DNA from: Flaccisagitta enflata | Lineage: Eukaryota > Chaetognatha > Sagittoidea > Aphragmophora | Direction: 5' to 3' | Assembly (NCBI GenBank): GCA_965153355.1 | Contig: OZ231127.1 | Location: 5,084,001 to 5,148,000, forward strand | DNA length: 64,000 nucleotides | Shown: positions 44,605 to 61,201 of the stretch, piece after piece | How the letters are laid out: every line of letters starts with the position of its first letter | Numbering within the stretch: position 1 is the first letter of the stretch | Notes under the pieces: generated by a model | The model's database searches: none | The model's input: only the letters and a program-made list of their open reading frames with translations | Told to the model about the DNA's origin: nothing | Made by a program: the position numbers and the translations under genes

Positions 44605-45352
44605 ATGGCTTCAAACGACGACTTGAAGAACGCCTTCATGAACTTCGCCAATCAAGGGAAAAGCGGCGCTAAAGTCCAGGAGCTCGACAACAAGAATTGG
44701 ACCAAGATGGCAAAAGACTGCGGCCTCTACAACAAAACCTGCACGTCCACCGACGGAGACATCACGTTCCAAAAGTTTTGCGGAAACAAGGCCAAGCAAA
44801 TCAACTTCGACACCTTCTGCAAGTTCATCGATGAATTGGCGTTAAAGTTTTACAAAGGTATGGTAATGACGTGAATAGCAACATGAAGTGATGCAGATTT
44901 GTTGTTTTAAATCGACAACTAGAGTTTGTAGCGATAAGAAAATTGTGAGGAAGAAAAAAAGAAAGATAGAAAGAAACAAGGCCAAGAAGGATCGTCGGAC
45001 GAATGCGCACTGACCGACAGACCGCCGAACAAAGCCTCTTATCTATGTGTCTTATCGCACATGAAAAGAGAAAAAAAATTGAAACCATACATTATTTGCA
45101 GGTGACGCGAACGCGGTGGCGAAATACCGGGAATTGATTGTGAAGAAAGGCGCGCCGCAAAACACGGGCACGAAAGTGGCGACCGGCAACAACGTAGGCA
45201 AGATGACCGACACTTCGCAATACACGGGTGCGCACAAGGAAAGGTTCGACGAATCGGGTAAAGGGAAAGGCAAAGAAGGCCGGGAAAACGTCACCGCCAA
45301 CGACGGCTACGTCACGGGCTACAAAGGCAAAGACACTTACGACAAGAAATGA
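44605..45352 (+). CDS. TPPP: Tubulin polymerization-promoting protein family (TPPP / p25-alpha)
   Basis: Two coding exons, 44605-44857 and 45102-45352, with a GTATGG donor and a TTATTTGCAG acceptor. The junction splits the Gly85 codon, and the spliced frame encodes 167 residues to a TGA. The start is the ATG at 44605; an upstream in-frame TTG is ignored. Residues about 5-85 form the p25 core (helical, EF-hand-like; [44 protein letters not shown]). Residues about 118-167 carry the family signature [40 protein letters not shown]. The length is close to vertebrate TPPP3 (about 176), without the long disordered N-terminus of TPPP1. The family binds and bundles microtubules and is tied to cilia-bearing lineages. 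No frameshift or stop is present, and the gene looks intact. Confidence 0.93.
44975..45067 (-). mobile_element. Minimal hairpin-ended repeat inside the TPPP intron
   Basis: AACAAGGCCAAGAAGG, a short CGGACG / GACCGACAGACCG tract, CAAAGCCTCTTATCT, then ATGTG-8 nt-CACAT and GAAAA. At 93 bp it is the smallest recognisable copy, and it fills over a third of the 244-bp intron. Its 3' edge lies about 34 bp from the splice acceptor. Confidence 0.65.
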
Positions 45353-45524
45353 GAGCTACGCCGCACGGACACCGTCAAAAGAGCTCATTGTCGCGCGTGG
45401 GAGCGCTCGCGATAGTTCGGATGCAGTTGTAGCATCATTCGTTTTCTAGGCTTCTTTGCGATATGTACCTCATTAACATTTTGCATTTCTCATGACTGCA
45501 ACTGGAAAAGATCAAAAATCTAAA

Positions 45525-45530
45525 AATAAA
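45525..45530 (+). terminator. TPPP polyadenylation signal
   Basis: AATAAA, 173 bp after the TPPP stop codon and in the right orientation. Confidence 0.7.
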
Positions 45531-45624
45531 AGCAATGCACTTTTCGTTGAGTATTTGTGATTCTGTATCTGCCATTTATCGAAAATTTGTCAGCTAGAAA
45601 AATCATGAAAACAAGTCCTAGTAG

Positions 45625-45715
45625 GTGCGCCGTGTAGATCGTGGAACGTTTGCGTTACCGTTTGACCAACCGACCGACCAACGGACACAGCCAAATGTAG
45701 AGTACGCGGGCCAGC
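45625..45715 (-). mobile_element. Hairpin-ended repeat, decayed
   Basis: CGTGTAGATCGTGG, GTTTGACCAACCGACCGACC, AACGGACACAGCC, AAATGTAGAGTACGCGGGCC. The hairpin is no longer perfect. Confidence 0.55.
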
Positions 45716-46019
45716 TTGTCCAATTCCGTCAAATCATGACTTCCCCTGGTGGAAAATGTTTTCTTCACTAATTCTTTCAAATGAGCCGCTGCGCAACTGT
45801 CACATCGACCAGGATCCATCGTTAGGGTCAGGTTAAATTTTGCGAAAACTTTGCATTAAGTTAGTATTGGAATCCATAATTGACAACATTTCTGATATGC
45901 AAATTGCCTCTTGTCTTCATTTCTACGGAAACTTCAAAGTCACCCACTTGATTTGAAAGTCGCGCAATAGCTTATTTGAAAGCATGTTTGCAAAGGGAAA
46001 ACATTTATGCCAGGCACTG

Positions 46020-46625
46020 TCCTCTCAGCGTGAATCCAGGTGAAAAGTCGTAGTACAGTAGGTTTTTTTGTAGTTTGTGATAGTTTGAGGGTTACTTTAA
46101 CTAAAACTAACAGTTTTGAAATCTTTTTCCCTGGCGCTTTTTGAGAAATATGTAAAAAAGAGTAATTTTAGCCTCATTTTGAATTAAGAACTTTTCAACA
46201 CATCCAGACCTCTTTTTTGATAGCAACTTTGTAATCTTGATGTTATTTTCTTTCGTTTGATAGGTCGCACTATATGTTTTTAAGAAGAAATGAATTTTAA
46301 GTGATAAGCAACCGTCATAATTTTGCAATGGTAGCTAGAATATTGAAAATTATAATCCTGCAAGTATATAGTGCGACATATCAAATAAAAGGAAATGTTA
46401 TCAGGATTACAAATTTACTTATAAAAACAAGGTTTGGATAACTTCAAAAGATCAATATTCAAAATAAGGTTAGAAATTTTATTTTTTTCAAATTTCTCAA
46501 AAAGCGCTCTTGACAAGATTTCATGAGTGATAGTTATAGTTCAAACAACTCTCAAATTATGAGAAACTGCAAAAAAACCCACTGTACTATGACTTTTGAC
46601 CTGGACTCACGATGAGAGGAGAGTG
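46020..46625. mobile_element. Palindromic MITE 1 downstream of TPPP
   Basis: The core element is 46056-46584, with CAGTAGGTTTTTTTG and CAAAAAAACCCACTG ends and TA on both sides. Inverted similarity continues outside the TA (TGAATCCAGGTGAAAAGTC against GACTTTTGACCTGGACTCA), so either the true ends lie further out or the insertion hit the middle of an older palindrome. Non-coding. Confidence 0.7.
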
Positions 46626-46833
46626 CAGGGGAAGTTCAATATTGGCTTTTCTAGGCACTCCGGCCAACATATTATAGAGGTCCTTTGGCGCACCGTGAGA
46701 GAAAATTTGTGCCTCTATTTTCAATTAAGATCGAATGAATCGCAACAGTTGCTTGTAGTCCAGTTTGTTGATGCATGAAATTGAGCAAACTTGTTTTTTT
46801 CTGGAACAAAGTTTGAAAATTTTCATACAAGTA

Positions 46834-47407
46834 CAGTAGATGTCGTCTAGACTTGGAAATACGGGGGAATTCATATTGGGAAGACAAATAAATATGAACG
46901 ATTGATATTTGGAATATAGACTAACAAAGAGATGCTTTTTTGACGATGGGTGTTGGTTGCCATGGAAACATATTTCTATGTATTCCCATTAAAATATCAA
47001 TATTTTGAGAAATTTTTTGAGGGAACATTGTTTAAAACAAAATTTGCTACAACTTTCCTTAAGTATGTTCTGTAAGAATATCACTCGTTTAGCCATTGCT
47101 AGGGAGCGTAACTATATGTGACAACCCTGTGATGCTCCGTAGCAACCGCCAAACGAGCGATATTCTCACAGAACATACTGTGAGAAAGTTGTAGCAAATT
47201 TTATTTAAGACAATGTTCCGTCAAAAAATTTCTCAAAATATTGATATTTTAGCGGGAACACATGAAAATATATTTCCATGGCAACCGACGCCCATCGTCA
47301 ATAAAGCATCCTTTAATAAGTTTATATTTCAAATATCAGTGTCTTATGTTTATTTGTTTTCCTTTTATAAATTCCTCCATATTTCCAAGTCTAGACAACA
47401 TCTACTG
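46834..47407. mobile_element. Palindromic MITE 2 downstream of TPPP
   Basis: CAGTAGATGTCGTCTAGAC and GTCTAGACAACATCTACTG ends flanked by TA (46832-46833, 47408-47409). The arms extend nearly to the centre, where TATGTTCTGTAAGAATATC pairs with GATATTCTCACAGAACATA. The TIR start and the TA duplication fit Tc1/mariner-type elements. A fragment lies at 18255-18301. Confidence 0.85.
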
Positions 47408-47420
47408 TATTTAAAAGTCA

Positions 47421-47881
47421 TGTAGATCATGATAATGATAGGTGCAGGTCAAAAAGATTTGAGCACCTATCTTAAAAATTCATTAGAAATTTTTGAAATT
47501 ATGCCACCACCAAACCGTCTGCCTCAGGGCAATAAAATGTTATGAGCAAAAAAATGTGCGTTATATACATGTCCATACCAAATTTCAGTTTTCTAGCTTT
47601 CTAGTAAGAAGCAGAGATATAGCCGATTCACTTTTAGATATATTTTTCTCAAAAATGCCTTTTTTTTTTTAAAATGCAGTTTTTGTATACAAAAGTAAAT
47701 TGGCTATATCTCTGCTTCTAATAAAGCTAGACAGCTGAAATTTGGTGTGCATATGTAAAAATTTCATCATTGCCCTCACTCTAGCAGTTTGGCGATGATA
47801 TGATTTTAAAAATTTTAAATGAATTTTTAAGATAGGTGCTCACATTTTTTTGACCTGCACCTATCTTCATCATGATCTACA
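47421..47881. mobile_element. Palindromic MITE 3 downstream of TPPP
   Basis: TGTAGATCATGAT and ATCATGATCTACA ends, then ATAGGTGCAGGTCAAAAAG against TTTTTTTGACCTGCACCTAT, and further paired blocks (GCACCTATCTTAAAAATTCA). It begins 12 bp after MITE 2 ends. Non-coding. Confidence 0.75.
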
Positions 47882-48048
47882 ACTTTAATTACTTGTATAC
47901 AAATTTTCATGCTTTGTTCCAGAAAAGCTGAGTCCTTTCTTCAACAACCTGGACTATTGGTCTTTAATCGTGAAAGGGACAACTGCAGTTGCAATGGGTG
48001 GTTTCTACGCTTGGCTACGATCAACGCCTTCCATTCGATTTTCAGCAG

Positions 48049-48084
<36 letters not shown>

Positions 48085-48960
48085 CCACTAACATTAACAA
48101 CAGCGATAACAACAACAAAAGCAATGATGAAAGCAATTATCGCGGACGACATTAACAAAAGCTACAGAAACGCAGTTTCTTGAGAATTACGGTCACAAAA
48201 AACTCAAAATTGCGTTCGAGGTTTTCGATCATTACTGCGGACAAAAACAAAAACAACAACGATAATGGAAACTATTATCGCGGACCTAAACAACAACAAC
48301 AACAACAACAGAAATGAAGACGGAGCAGATTGAAAAGTCGCTAGATGGTTTGATTGTTGTATTTTAGTAATATTTTCATTTGCGAATAGGAAGAACGATC
48401 AATATTTTAGCGAATCAATACTGAATAGCAAAAATGAATTGTCAACGAAGAATACAAAATTGAAAAAGGAAAACAAAAATGATAACGCAACTTCGATTTC
48501 ACTACTTGCTAGTACTAAACGAAACATAGAATGAAAAAGCGTAACCACAGAAAATGTAGTTTTGAGTATTGACTAGATGTGTTTTCAGTCAGTGGACAGA
48601 CCTTAATTGATGTCGGTACAATGTATTTAAATGAAATAAATGGTCTGTGATTAGCCTGCTAATCGCTCCCAACTGTTATGAAAGACAAAGATATATTCAT
48701 CAGATGTTTATTCAATAATCATTATGATCAGCCATATAGATTTGTCCACTGACTGTTTAGATTCTTTGCTCGGATTTCGAGTGACTGATGCCTCATTTCA
48801 CATCCCAGAAGAAGGACACAATACAATCCTATTCACGCCATTTAATCACCAACAACCCGTACCATCATCATCTCCGGTATCCCACCAACCTCATTTTCCT
48901 TTTTCACCCTCAGAGAAAAGGGATAATCATCCATGTGCTAAAAGACCAACCGCGGACAGG
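47882..48960. other. Spacer with (CAA)n tracts
   Basis: (CAA)n runs at 48050-48085 and 48292-48311. A 48724-48980 frame starts with ATG and has mixed composition, but runs into (AG)n and lacks family or splice support. Confidence 0.4.
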
Positions 48961-48974
48961 ACTACCAAGAGCAT

Positions 48975-48979
<5 letters not shown>

Positions 48980-49073
<94 letters not shown>

Positions 49074-49120
49074 GACAGAGACAGACAGAGACAGACAGAG
49101 ACAGAGAGACAGAGAGAGAC
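48980..49120 (+). repeat. (AG)n with (ACAG)n microsatellite
   Basis: About 39 AG units, then ACAG and AGAC mixtures. Confidence 0.95.
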
Positions 49121-49687
49121 TAATTAATTCTTTCCGGGACAAGATTTACCAATAATTGGATATTGTTCTATGTAGTACGTTTGCACGGGGGCCACCGTCA
49201 TAACTTGAATATAATTATAGAGCTTAGTTATAATTAAAGTATCTAGTGATAGCGAAACCAGTATCATTGTCGAAAAGCTTTTAGTTTTACTGCGTCATGA
49301 AAAAGATAAAACAGATTAAGCGGGAAACAAAATCTGAAAAACAGTCTCACATGAGATATCTCAATGTTAACCAAAAGTAAACTGCTTACCAAAAGTATTG
49401 AATACATAAAATTTAATGTATAAATCAATGCATAAAATGAGAATTCTTCCTAGTTGAAAATAGCAACGAAAGAGCTAACTCGGGTCAGTTAAAATGGTCC
49501 TTGTGCGAGAAAGTGAGGTTCACATACATGAGCGTATAATTTAACATACACTTGTTCAGACGTTAACAAAGCCAAGAGTCTCACGAATGACTCACAATCA
49601 CTATCACAATTCTCATGAATGACTCGCACACAGTCACTTGATTCCCAGATATCAAAGGTAAAGAGTCATTTGAATGACTCAAGTCAT
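49121..49687. other. Spacer downstream of the Ser/Thr-rich gene
   Basis: No polyadenylation signal was picked out with confidence. TGACTC/GAGTCA words recur at 49577-49690 (ATGACTCACAATCA, GAATGACTCG, AGAGTCATTTGAATGACTCA). Confidence 0.4.
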
Positions 49688-50599
49688 TCAATTCCCAGAA
49701 ATCAATCCATCGATATCTTGGTAATCCTCTTGGACGACTTTAAGCCGGAAGCAATTCCGAGTCTCATCTTTGTTATCATCCTCATGACCAAGACGATTCT
49801 CAGTCACTTGCATTCTTTCTTCTTCTTCTTTTCCTCCTCCTCCTCCTCCTCCTCCTCCTCCTCCTCCTCCTCCTCCACCTCCTCCTCTTCCAATCATGCA
49901 GCCAATCCTCTCCTCCCCGATGCCCCTCCTCTGCCTCGTTCTCTCCGCCCCATAATTGGCTTGGACCCCGACCACCATTCTTCCTTCTTCCACTCCTCCT
50001 CCTCCTCTTCCTTCTTCCACACCCAATCCTGATCCTGATCCTGCTTTCCCTTTCAGAATTTGAGAGAATGGAGAAGAAGAAGAAGAACAACGAGGGCCTA
50101 CACTAACAATGGTGGGAGTCGATTTTGAGTCAATGCTGATCTTTTTTTGTTCGTCATTTCGTCGTTTGTAGTCTTTGTTTTTGTCACCATCATCGCCGTA
50201 TCTCTCTTTGTCACCATCATTATAGCCGTCACGATTGGCAAGAGTGGTAGTAGTAGTAATAAAAGGAGAAATTCTGGTGGGCGGCAGCGTCTGGCACCGT
50301 CGATTTTTTCTCACCACGGCGTAAATGGGAATAGAAGTATTAGTGGTAGTAGTTGAAATGACTTTGTTATTGTCCAAAGTTCCGGAAGATGTGACGACGA
50401 CGTCGACGTCCCGTGTTGAGCGAGAGGAAGAGGAAGAGGAAGTTGGGGTGTTGGTGTCGTGGTGGGAACATGTCGCCGACTGGTCTGGCGCCGGCCTGAT
50501 CGTCGAGCCCACCACCTGTCGAAGTGAGGAAGAAGGCGGTGGCACGGAGTTGGCTTTAAGCAAGGACGATGAGTGTTGGTTCTCTAGTATTGTCATTGA

Positions 50600-50637
<38 letters not shown>

Positions 50638-51283
50638 TTGTTGCTGTCGTCATTGTTGGTTCCATTGTAAGGAATGTTGTTGGTGTAGTCGACTTTGGCA
50701 ACACGGTCTCATAGGCGTTGACGCGTCCGGCGGCTGTTGAAGATGCGGCTGTTGCAGACGCGGCTGTTGACGAAATGCTGGAAGTCGAAATTGCCGCTTC
50801 CGTTGGGATTGGAAGGAAAGGCTTTACTGGCGCTCTTGTTGTTTGCGCTTTGAAAGGTCTTGCGGATGAAGTTGTTGTTGCTGTTTGTCCTTGGAAAGAC
50901 CTTGTGGATGTTGCTGTTGTTTGCGCTGGGAAAGGTTTCGTCAATTGAGTGGGCGTACGCGTCCGAGTTGGTAAGGTCAAAGTCCTCGACGGAAAGGTCG
51001 ATGCCCTCGAGATGGTCGTCGATGCCCTCGAGGTGATCGTTGGAGTTGACGGCGCTCTTGACGTTAATGACGCGGCAGCGGCATTTGTTGCTTCAGCTGC
51101 CGCAGTTAACGCCCAAGAAGCAGCGGCAGATGACGATGGTGCTTCAGCTGACGCTGTCTTTGCTTTTACAACGTTAGTCACAGCTGTTGTTCCTGCTGCT
51201 GCTGTGGCAAAAGTCCTGACATTCGTGGCTTGGTTAGCCACCGCCGCGGCTGCTGTTGTTTTCCGCTTTGTTGTCTCCAACGC
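49688..51283 (-). CDS. Large exon of a Ser/Thr-rich, probably disordered protein (downstream exon)
   Basis: Minus-strand exon read from 51283 (acceptor TTTTTTGTCTACAG) to a stop at 49688, about 531 codons, phase 0 at entry. It begins ALETTKRKTTAAAA. Then come long Ala/Ser/Thr stretches with recurring KPFPAQTT, RPFKAQTT and RSFQGQTA-like motifs, poly-Thr, an IYAVVRKNRRCQTLPP motif, an acidic-basic DGYNDGDKERY region, Arg/Gly/Glu-rich tract and a poly-Gly run from (GGA)n, ending KVVQEDYQDIDGLISGN. The frame stays open through all of it, which supports coding for most of its length. The true end could be earlier if a donor removes the Gly-rich tail. Family not recognised. The YxxV and QTLPP motifs suggest a signalling scaffold, which is only a guess. 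Confidence 0.55.
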
Positions 51284-55160
<3,877 letters not shown>

Positions 55161-55196
55161 CTGCGTGTTACGTAGTGCGCGAAAAATGTGTGTTAG

Positions 55197-55323
<127 letters not shown>

Positions 55324-55860
55324 CGGATAGGCATGAATAGAAAGAGAGACGGACAGATGGATAGACATCGATAGACGGACAGAGAAGTGATGTAGAGGAA
55401 AAGAAAGAAAATAGAGTCGAGGGGGGTGCAAGTGAAAGAGATAAAAAGAAGAAGAAAAAAAAAACAAGTTAATACTTTCGGACCCGATATATTGTAACTT
55501 GATGTCCATTAAATCTGGCTATCGGTCACTCGGGAACAGGCTCCAAAAAAATCAATTTTCTTGCTTCAATCTCAAATATCTTAAATCTAGCCCCTCCACA
55601 GCGTAGTCATATCACTCTTCTCTTTACGACTTACGGTTCTCATTAAAAACCAACGATGTGTCCGAGGTGATTTTGAATGACTAAAATCGGGCTGTCAGTT
55701 GTTGGATGTTCGATATAGATTTAAAACAATTTGAATTAAACTGAATTGAATTGAATTGAATAGAATAAAAGAGTGAAAAAGGTTTGTTTAAGAGGCTCAA
55801 ACAACCAAATATAGAAAAACAAGCAAACAAACAATATCAAACAGACCCGAGGAGCTGAGG
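55324..55860. other. Spacer upstream of the Ser/Thr-rich exons
   Basis: Probably intronic on the minus strand. No further exon identified. A short GAATTGAATTGAATTGAAT run lies near 55740. Confidence 0.4.
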
Positions 55861-55869
55861 TCGTGAATT

Positions 55870-56510
55870 AAATCACAACAGGCTAAACAACCTAACATAT
55901 TTATCTTGTGCTTCAAACACAACAGGGTTCACAACTTAACACATTCTTGTGCTTCCAACACAACAGGCTCAATAACTTACACGCTTTTCTTTTTATAGGA
56001 ACATTGTTAATAAGAACATCAGCCTCAGATTTACCTAAAAAATAAAAACATCTTAAGAACATGCCGAGCCTCAGATTTAAAGATAAGAATCTTACTTTGA
56101 TAAAAAAAAAAAAGAATATCCTTAAAAATCAATATTGTAATGTAGATTTTTTTAAGATATTGTTATAAAAACTTAGTTATTGTTATAAAAACCTAGTTTT
56201 TTTATATATAAGAAAAACAATTTTTTTTATAATTGCTTAGAATAGCAAACTATATGAATTACATGTTGTAATTGCATAATTATCAAAGAATTATCTAATT
56301 AAAAAAATAAGAATATGTTAAAAACACTCGATAAAATGGGGCTAAAAATAAGAACGCTGAGGCTCACTTCAGAAATCCATGTTCTTATAAAATGAAAAGC
56401 GTGTAACACATTCCTCATGTGCTTCAATCACAACAGGCTTAAGAACCTAACACGTTGCTCTTGTGCTTCAAACACAGCAGGCTTAAAAACCTAACACATT
56501 TTTATTTCCA
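55870..56510 (+). repeat. Minisatellite of about 46 bp, split by a MITE
   Basis: About five units with CACAACAGGCT, AACCTAACACATT and CTTGTGCTTCAAACAC. The series breaks off at 55979 and resumes at 56404, on either side of the MITE. Confidence 0.85.
55980..56403. mobile_element. CACGCTTTT MITE (CACTTTTTT family) inside the minisatellite
   Basis: CACGCTTTTCTTTTTATAGG and TTATAAAATGAAAAGCGTG ends with TA on both sides (55978-55979, 56404-56405). Subterminal AAGAACATCAGCCTCAG pairs with CGCTGAGGCTC. Removing it with one TA restores the minisatellite unit. 424 bp, nearly the same as the copy at 35107-35531. Confidence 0.8.
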
Positions 56511-56762
56511 ACGCCCATTTTTTCTTAGGATTAGATGCGCTTGAAATAAAAAACAAATAAAAAAAACCCTCAAGTATGGTCTATCGAAGCACCCTGCCGT
56601 ATTCCCGACGAGGCAGACCTCTCCTTTTAATAAAAATTGAAATCTACCAGCTGTGATGTAAAATGAGTATTTCGGTTGTTTTTTTTATTAAGTAAAGTTA
56701 CACCCCGCAGTAACGGATCCGAGAATAACAAGATTCCGCCTTTAAAACATATTCATATCTCA

Positions 56763-56874
56763 TTTTTAGGTGCGACAAAGCACCTCTATAACTGGCTGTG
56801 TCCGTTGGTTGGTCGGGTAACTCATTCGTTCGACGATCCACACGTCGCACCTTATTGGCCTACTTGGCCTTGTT
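56763..56874 (+). mobile_element. Hairpin-ended repeat, AGGTGC subfamily, complete short copy
   Basis: TTTTT, hairpin AGGTGC-GACAAA-GCACCT at 56768-56785, CTATAACTGGCTGTGTCCG, TTGGTTGGTCGGG, TTCGTTCGACGATCC, distal arm GTCGCACCT (complement of AGGTGCGAC) and TACTTGGCCTTGTTT. A 112-bp copy with arms wholly different from the main family. Confidence 0.8.
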
Positions 56875-57181
56875 TCTTTCTTATTTCAAAAACAACATAA
56901 ATCTGTTTATGGATCTCCTGACGTCCGTTATTGCAAGGTTTAACTGTAGAAAAAAGATCAGGCTCTCCATGACCATAGCCTGAAGGCTCTACCATTTTTT
57001 CCCATCTTCCAAGTCGTAAATATGTTCTCATGCCTCATTGGCTCTTACTAAAAGGTCTTTTCACATTGTCTATGATAAATCTGAGCGAAAAAATTTTCCC
57101 CAGTCACGTCGGTCTGTAGGCCTGCTATGCATTTCTCCTTGGCAAAATCCTTTGATGTTAAAAAAAGGTCTCCATAGCAAA
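56875..57181. other. Non-coding spacer
   Basis: No gene or repeat boundary seen. Confidence 0.4.
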
Positions 57182-57406
57182 AACAAGGCCGGATACACGG
57201 CTACTCCAGTCGCGTGTGGGTGGGCAGGGGCCATAATTGAGGTCAGTGGAGCATTTGGGCAGGAGCAGTAAGGCTAAAAACCCCATTTACGCCGAAAAAG
57301 TAAAGTGTGACGGACCGGACGGACGGACCGACGGACCGACGGACCGACGGACCGACGGACGGACCGACAAAGCGGGGTGTAGAGTCGCGTAGCACGCGAC
57401 TAAAAA
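57182..57406 (-). mobile_element. Hairpin-ended repeat, full-length
   Basis: AACAAGGCCGGATACACGGC, distal arm AGTCGCGTGTG, GGTGGGCAGGGGCC, GGGCAGGAGCAG, a long CGGACGGACCGACGGACC tract, and hairpin AGTCGCGT-AGC-ACGCGACT at 57383-57401 with AAAAA. Confidence 0.88.
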
Positions 57407-57525
57407 GTCCACACCGCAATTTTGACTATTATTATTACCCCAGGAATATTTCCGTGACTGCTAGGAAAACATCTCCCAACAAAATACAAATTAGCTTAAA
57501 GGACATGTCGTCACGGTCTCGCTTG

Positions 57526-57831
57526 TTTTTAGTCGCGTGCTACGCGACTTTACACCCCACTTTGTCGGTCCGTCGATCCGTCACACTTTACTATTTTATT
57601 AAAGTTTCAGTCATTTTTAGCTATTCTAAGTCATACTAAGCCATAGTAAGTCATTCTATGTCATTTTAAGTCAAATTACGCTTCATTGAGTTACTTAAGT
57701 CAATTACGTCAATTTAGTCGTTAGAGTCATTTTAAGTCTTTTTAAGTCATTGAAAGTCGTCGTAAGTCATTGAAAGTCATCTTGAAATATATATGTCCCA
57801 CACGCGACTTATAGCGGGTGTTGGCCTTGTT
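57526..57831 (+). mobile_element. Hairpin-ended repeat, decamer type, full-length
   Basis: Hairpin AGTCGCGT-GCT-ACGCGACT at 57531-57549, a short CGGTCCGTCGATCCG tract, a decamer array at 57605-57785 (units such as AGTCATACTA, AGCCATAGTA, AGTCATTCTA), distal arm CACACGCGACTT and GTGTTGGCCTTGTT. Confidence 0.88.
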
Positions 57832-57902
57832 CGTTTTGATTTTGGGATTAAGGAATCCGAGGATGAAATTTATTTTGAATAATCATTGTCTTATGTTTTT
57901 TA

Positions 57903-58072
57903 CATTCACATTTACATTCACATTCACATTCACATTCACATTTACATCTCATTCACATTTACATCTCATTCACATTTACATATCATTCACATTTACATAT
58001 CATTCACATTTACATCTCATTCTATTTACATCTCATTCACATTTACATCTCATTCACATTTACATCTCATTG
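57903..58072 (+). repeat. CATTTACATCTCATT minisatellite
   Basis: It starts as (CATTCA)n and passes into units of 16-17 bp of the form CATTTACATCTCATTCA, about nine copies. Confidence 0.85.
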
Positions 58073-58249
58073 CAGTGGTCAACTGATTTGATAAGGAAGA
58101 TATAAGTAATGAATCAAAACTTTCTTTAAATGCTTTTCCTTCTTTTTTGGTGAAAGGGCAACTGCAAGTGGTGCATTATTGGATTTACACGTTGTAAACA
58201 AAGATACAAGTGTCCCAAGCGACACTATGACGCGCTTGCTCTTATTCTT

Positions 58250-58850
<601 letters not shown>

Positions 58851-59008
58851 GATTATTTTTTCCTTTCCAATTTTTTTTCTTTTGCCACTTTACCAATTAT
58901 GCTTTGGAATTTCTTATCTCACCCTCAGAAGCAGTCTTGCCCTCTTCAGCCCGAGAGAATAAATGACCCATTTTGATAACGGAGCTCTGAACAAAGCATT
59001 CCACGGTG

Positions 59009-59011
59009 CGG

Positions 59012-59105
<94 letters not shown>

Positions 59106-59106
59106 G
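59009..59106 (+). repeat. (GTT)n microsatellite
   Basis: About 32 GTT units. Not linked to an exon here, unlike the (GTT)n at 54.4 kb. Confidence 0.97.
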
Positions 59107-59372
59107 TTTTTTTGTTGTTGTTGTGTTTTTTTGTTGTTATTGTTGGCAATTTTGAAGAAGTTGTTTTCGTTGTTGTTTAATCTTGTTTTTTTTTTTGTTT
59201 TTGTTTCTGTAGTTTTTAGTGATAATGTTAACGATTTCGTTAGTGATAGAAAATAATCGTTTTCTTAATCTTGGTCGGATATATCTTGGTTGACAACTGC
59301 CGTTTTCTCATGAATAACGGACGGGAATAACGGTCGTGGATTGTTTTAGTCTCTGCCGTTGTTACGGCAACA

Positions 59373-59545
59373 TTTTTAGTCGCGGACACGCGACTCTACA
59401 CCTTGCCATGTCGGTCGGTAGGTCGGTCCGTCCGTCGGTCCGTCACATTTTTGAATTCCGATCGGTTTTCGAATTCCGATCGGTTTTCGCATTACTGCTC
59501 CTGCCCAACCGTCCGCGACTGGATTGCCGTGTATCCGGCCTTGTT
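59373..59545 (+). mobile_element. Hairpin-ended repeat, GGAC-loop subfamily
   Basis: Hairpin AGTCGCG-GACA-CGCGACT at 59378-59395, CTCTACACCTTGCC, a CGGTCGGTAGGTCGG tract, a duplicated GAATTCCGATCGGTTTTCG, CTGCTCCTGCCCAACC, distal arm GTCCGCGACT and GGCCTTGTT. Confidence 0.88.
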
Positions 59546-59727
59546 ATTTCCTCAAGAGTCAACGCAGAAAAATCGTTAAAACAATTAAAGATGCGTACAA
59601 ACTACGACCGAAATCAGTGTCAAAAATCCGACAAAATTTCAACACAAAATATCAGTCAAAAAAGACTGTAAACCGGGCGATGGAAAAACCCCTATAATCG
59701 ATTCTAGTACGTACATAGGCTCCGGGC

Positions 59728-60096
<369 letters not shown>

Positions 60097-60150
60097 CAAT
60101 TTATATCAAAGTATAAACTAAATTAAAAACTGTACATGCTTTGCTGTCGG

Positions 60151-61201
<1,051 letters not shown>

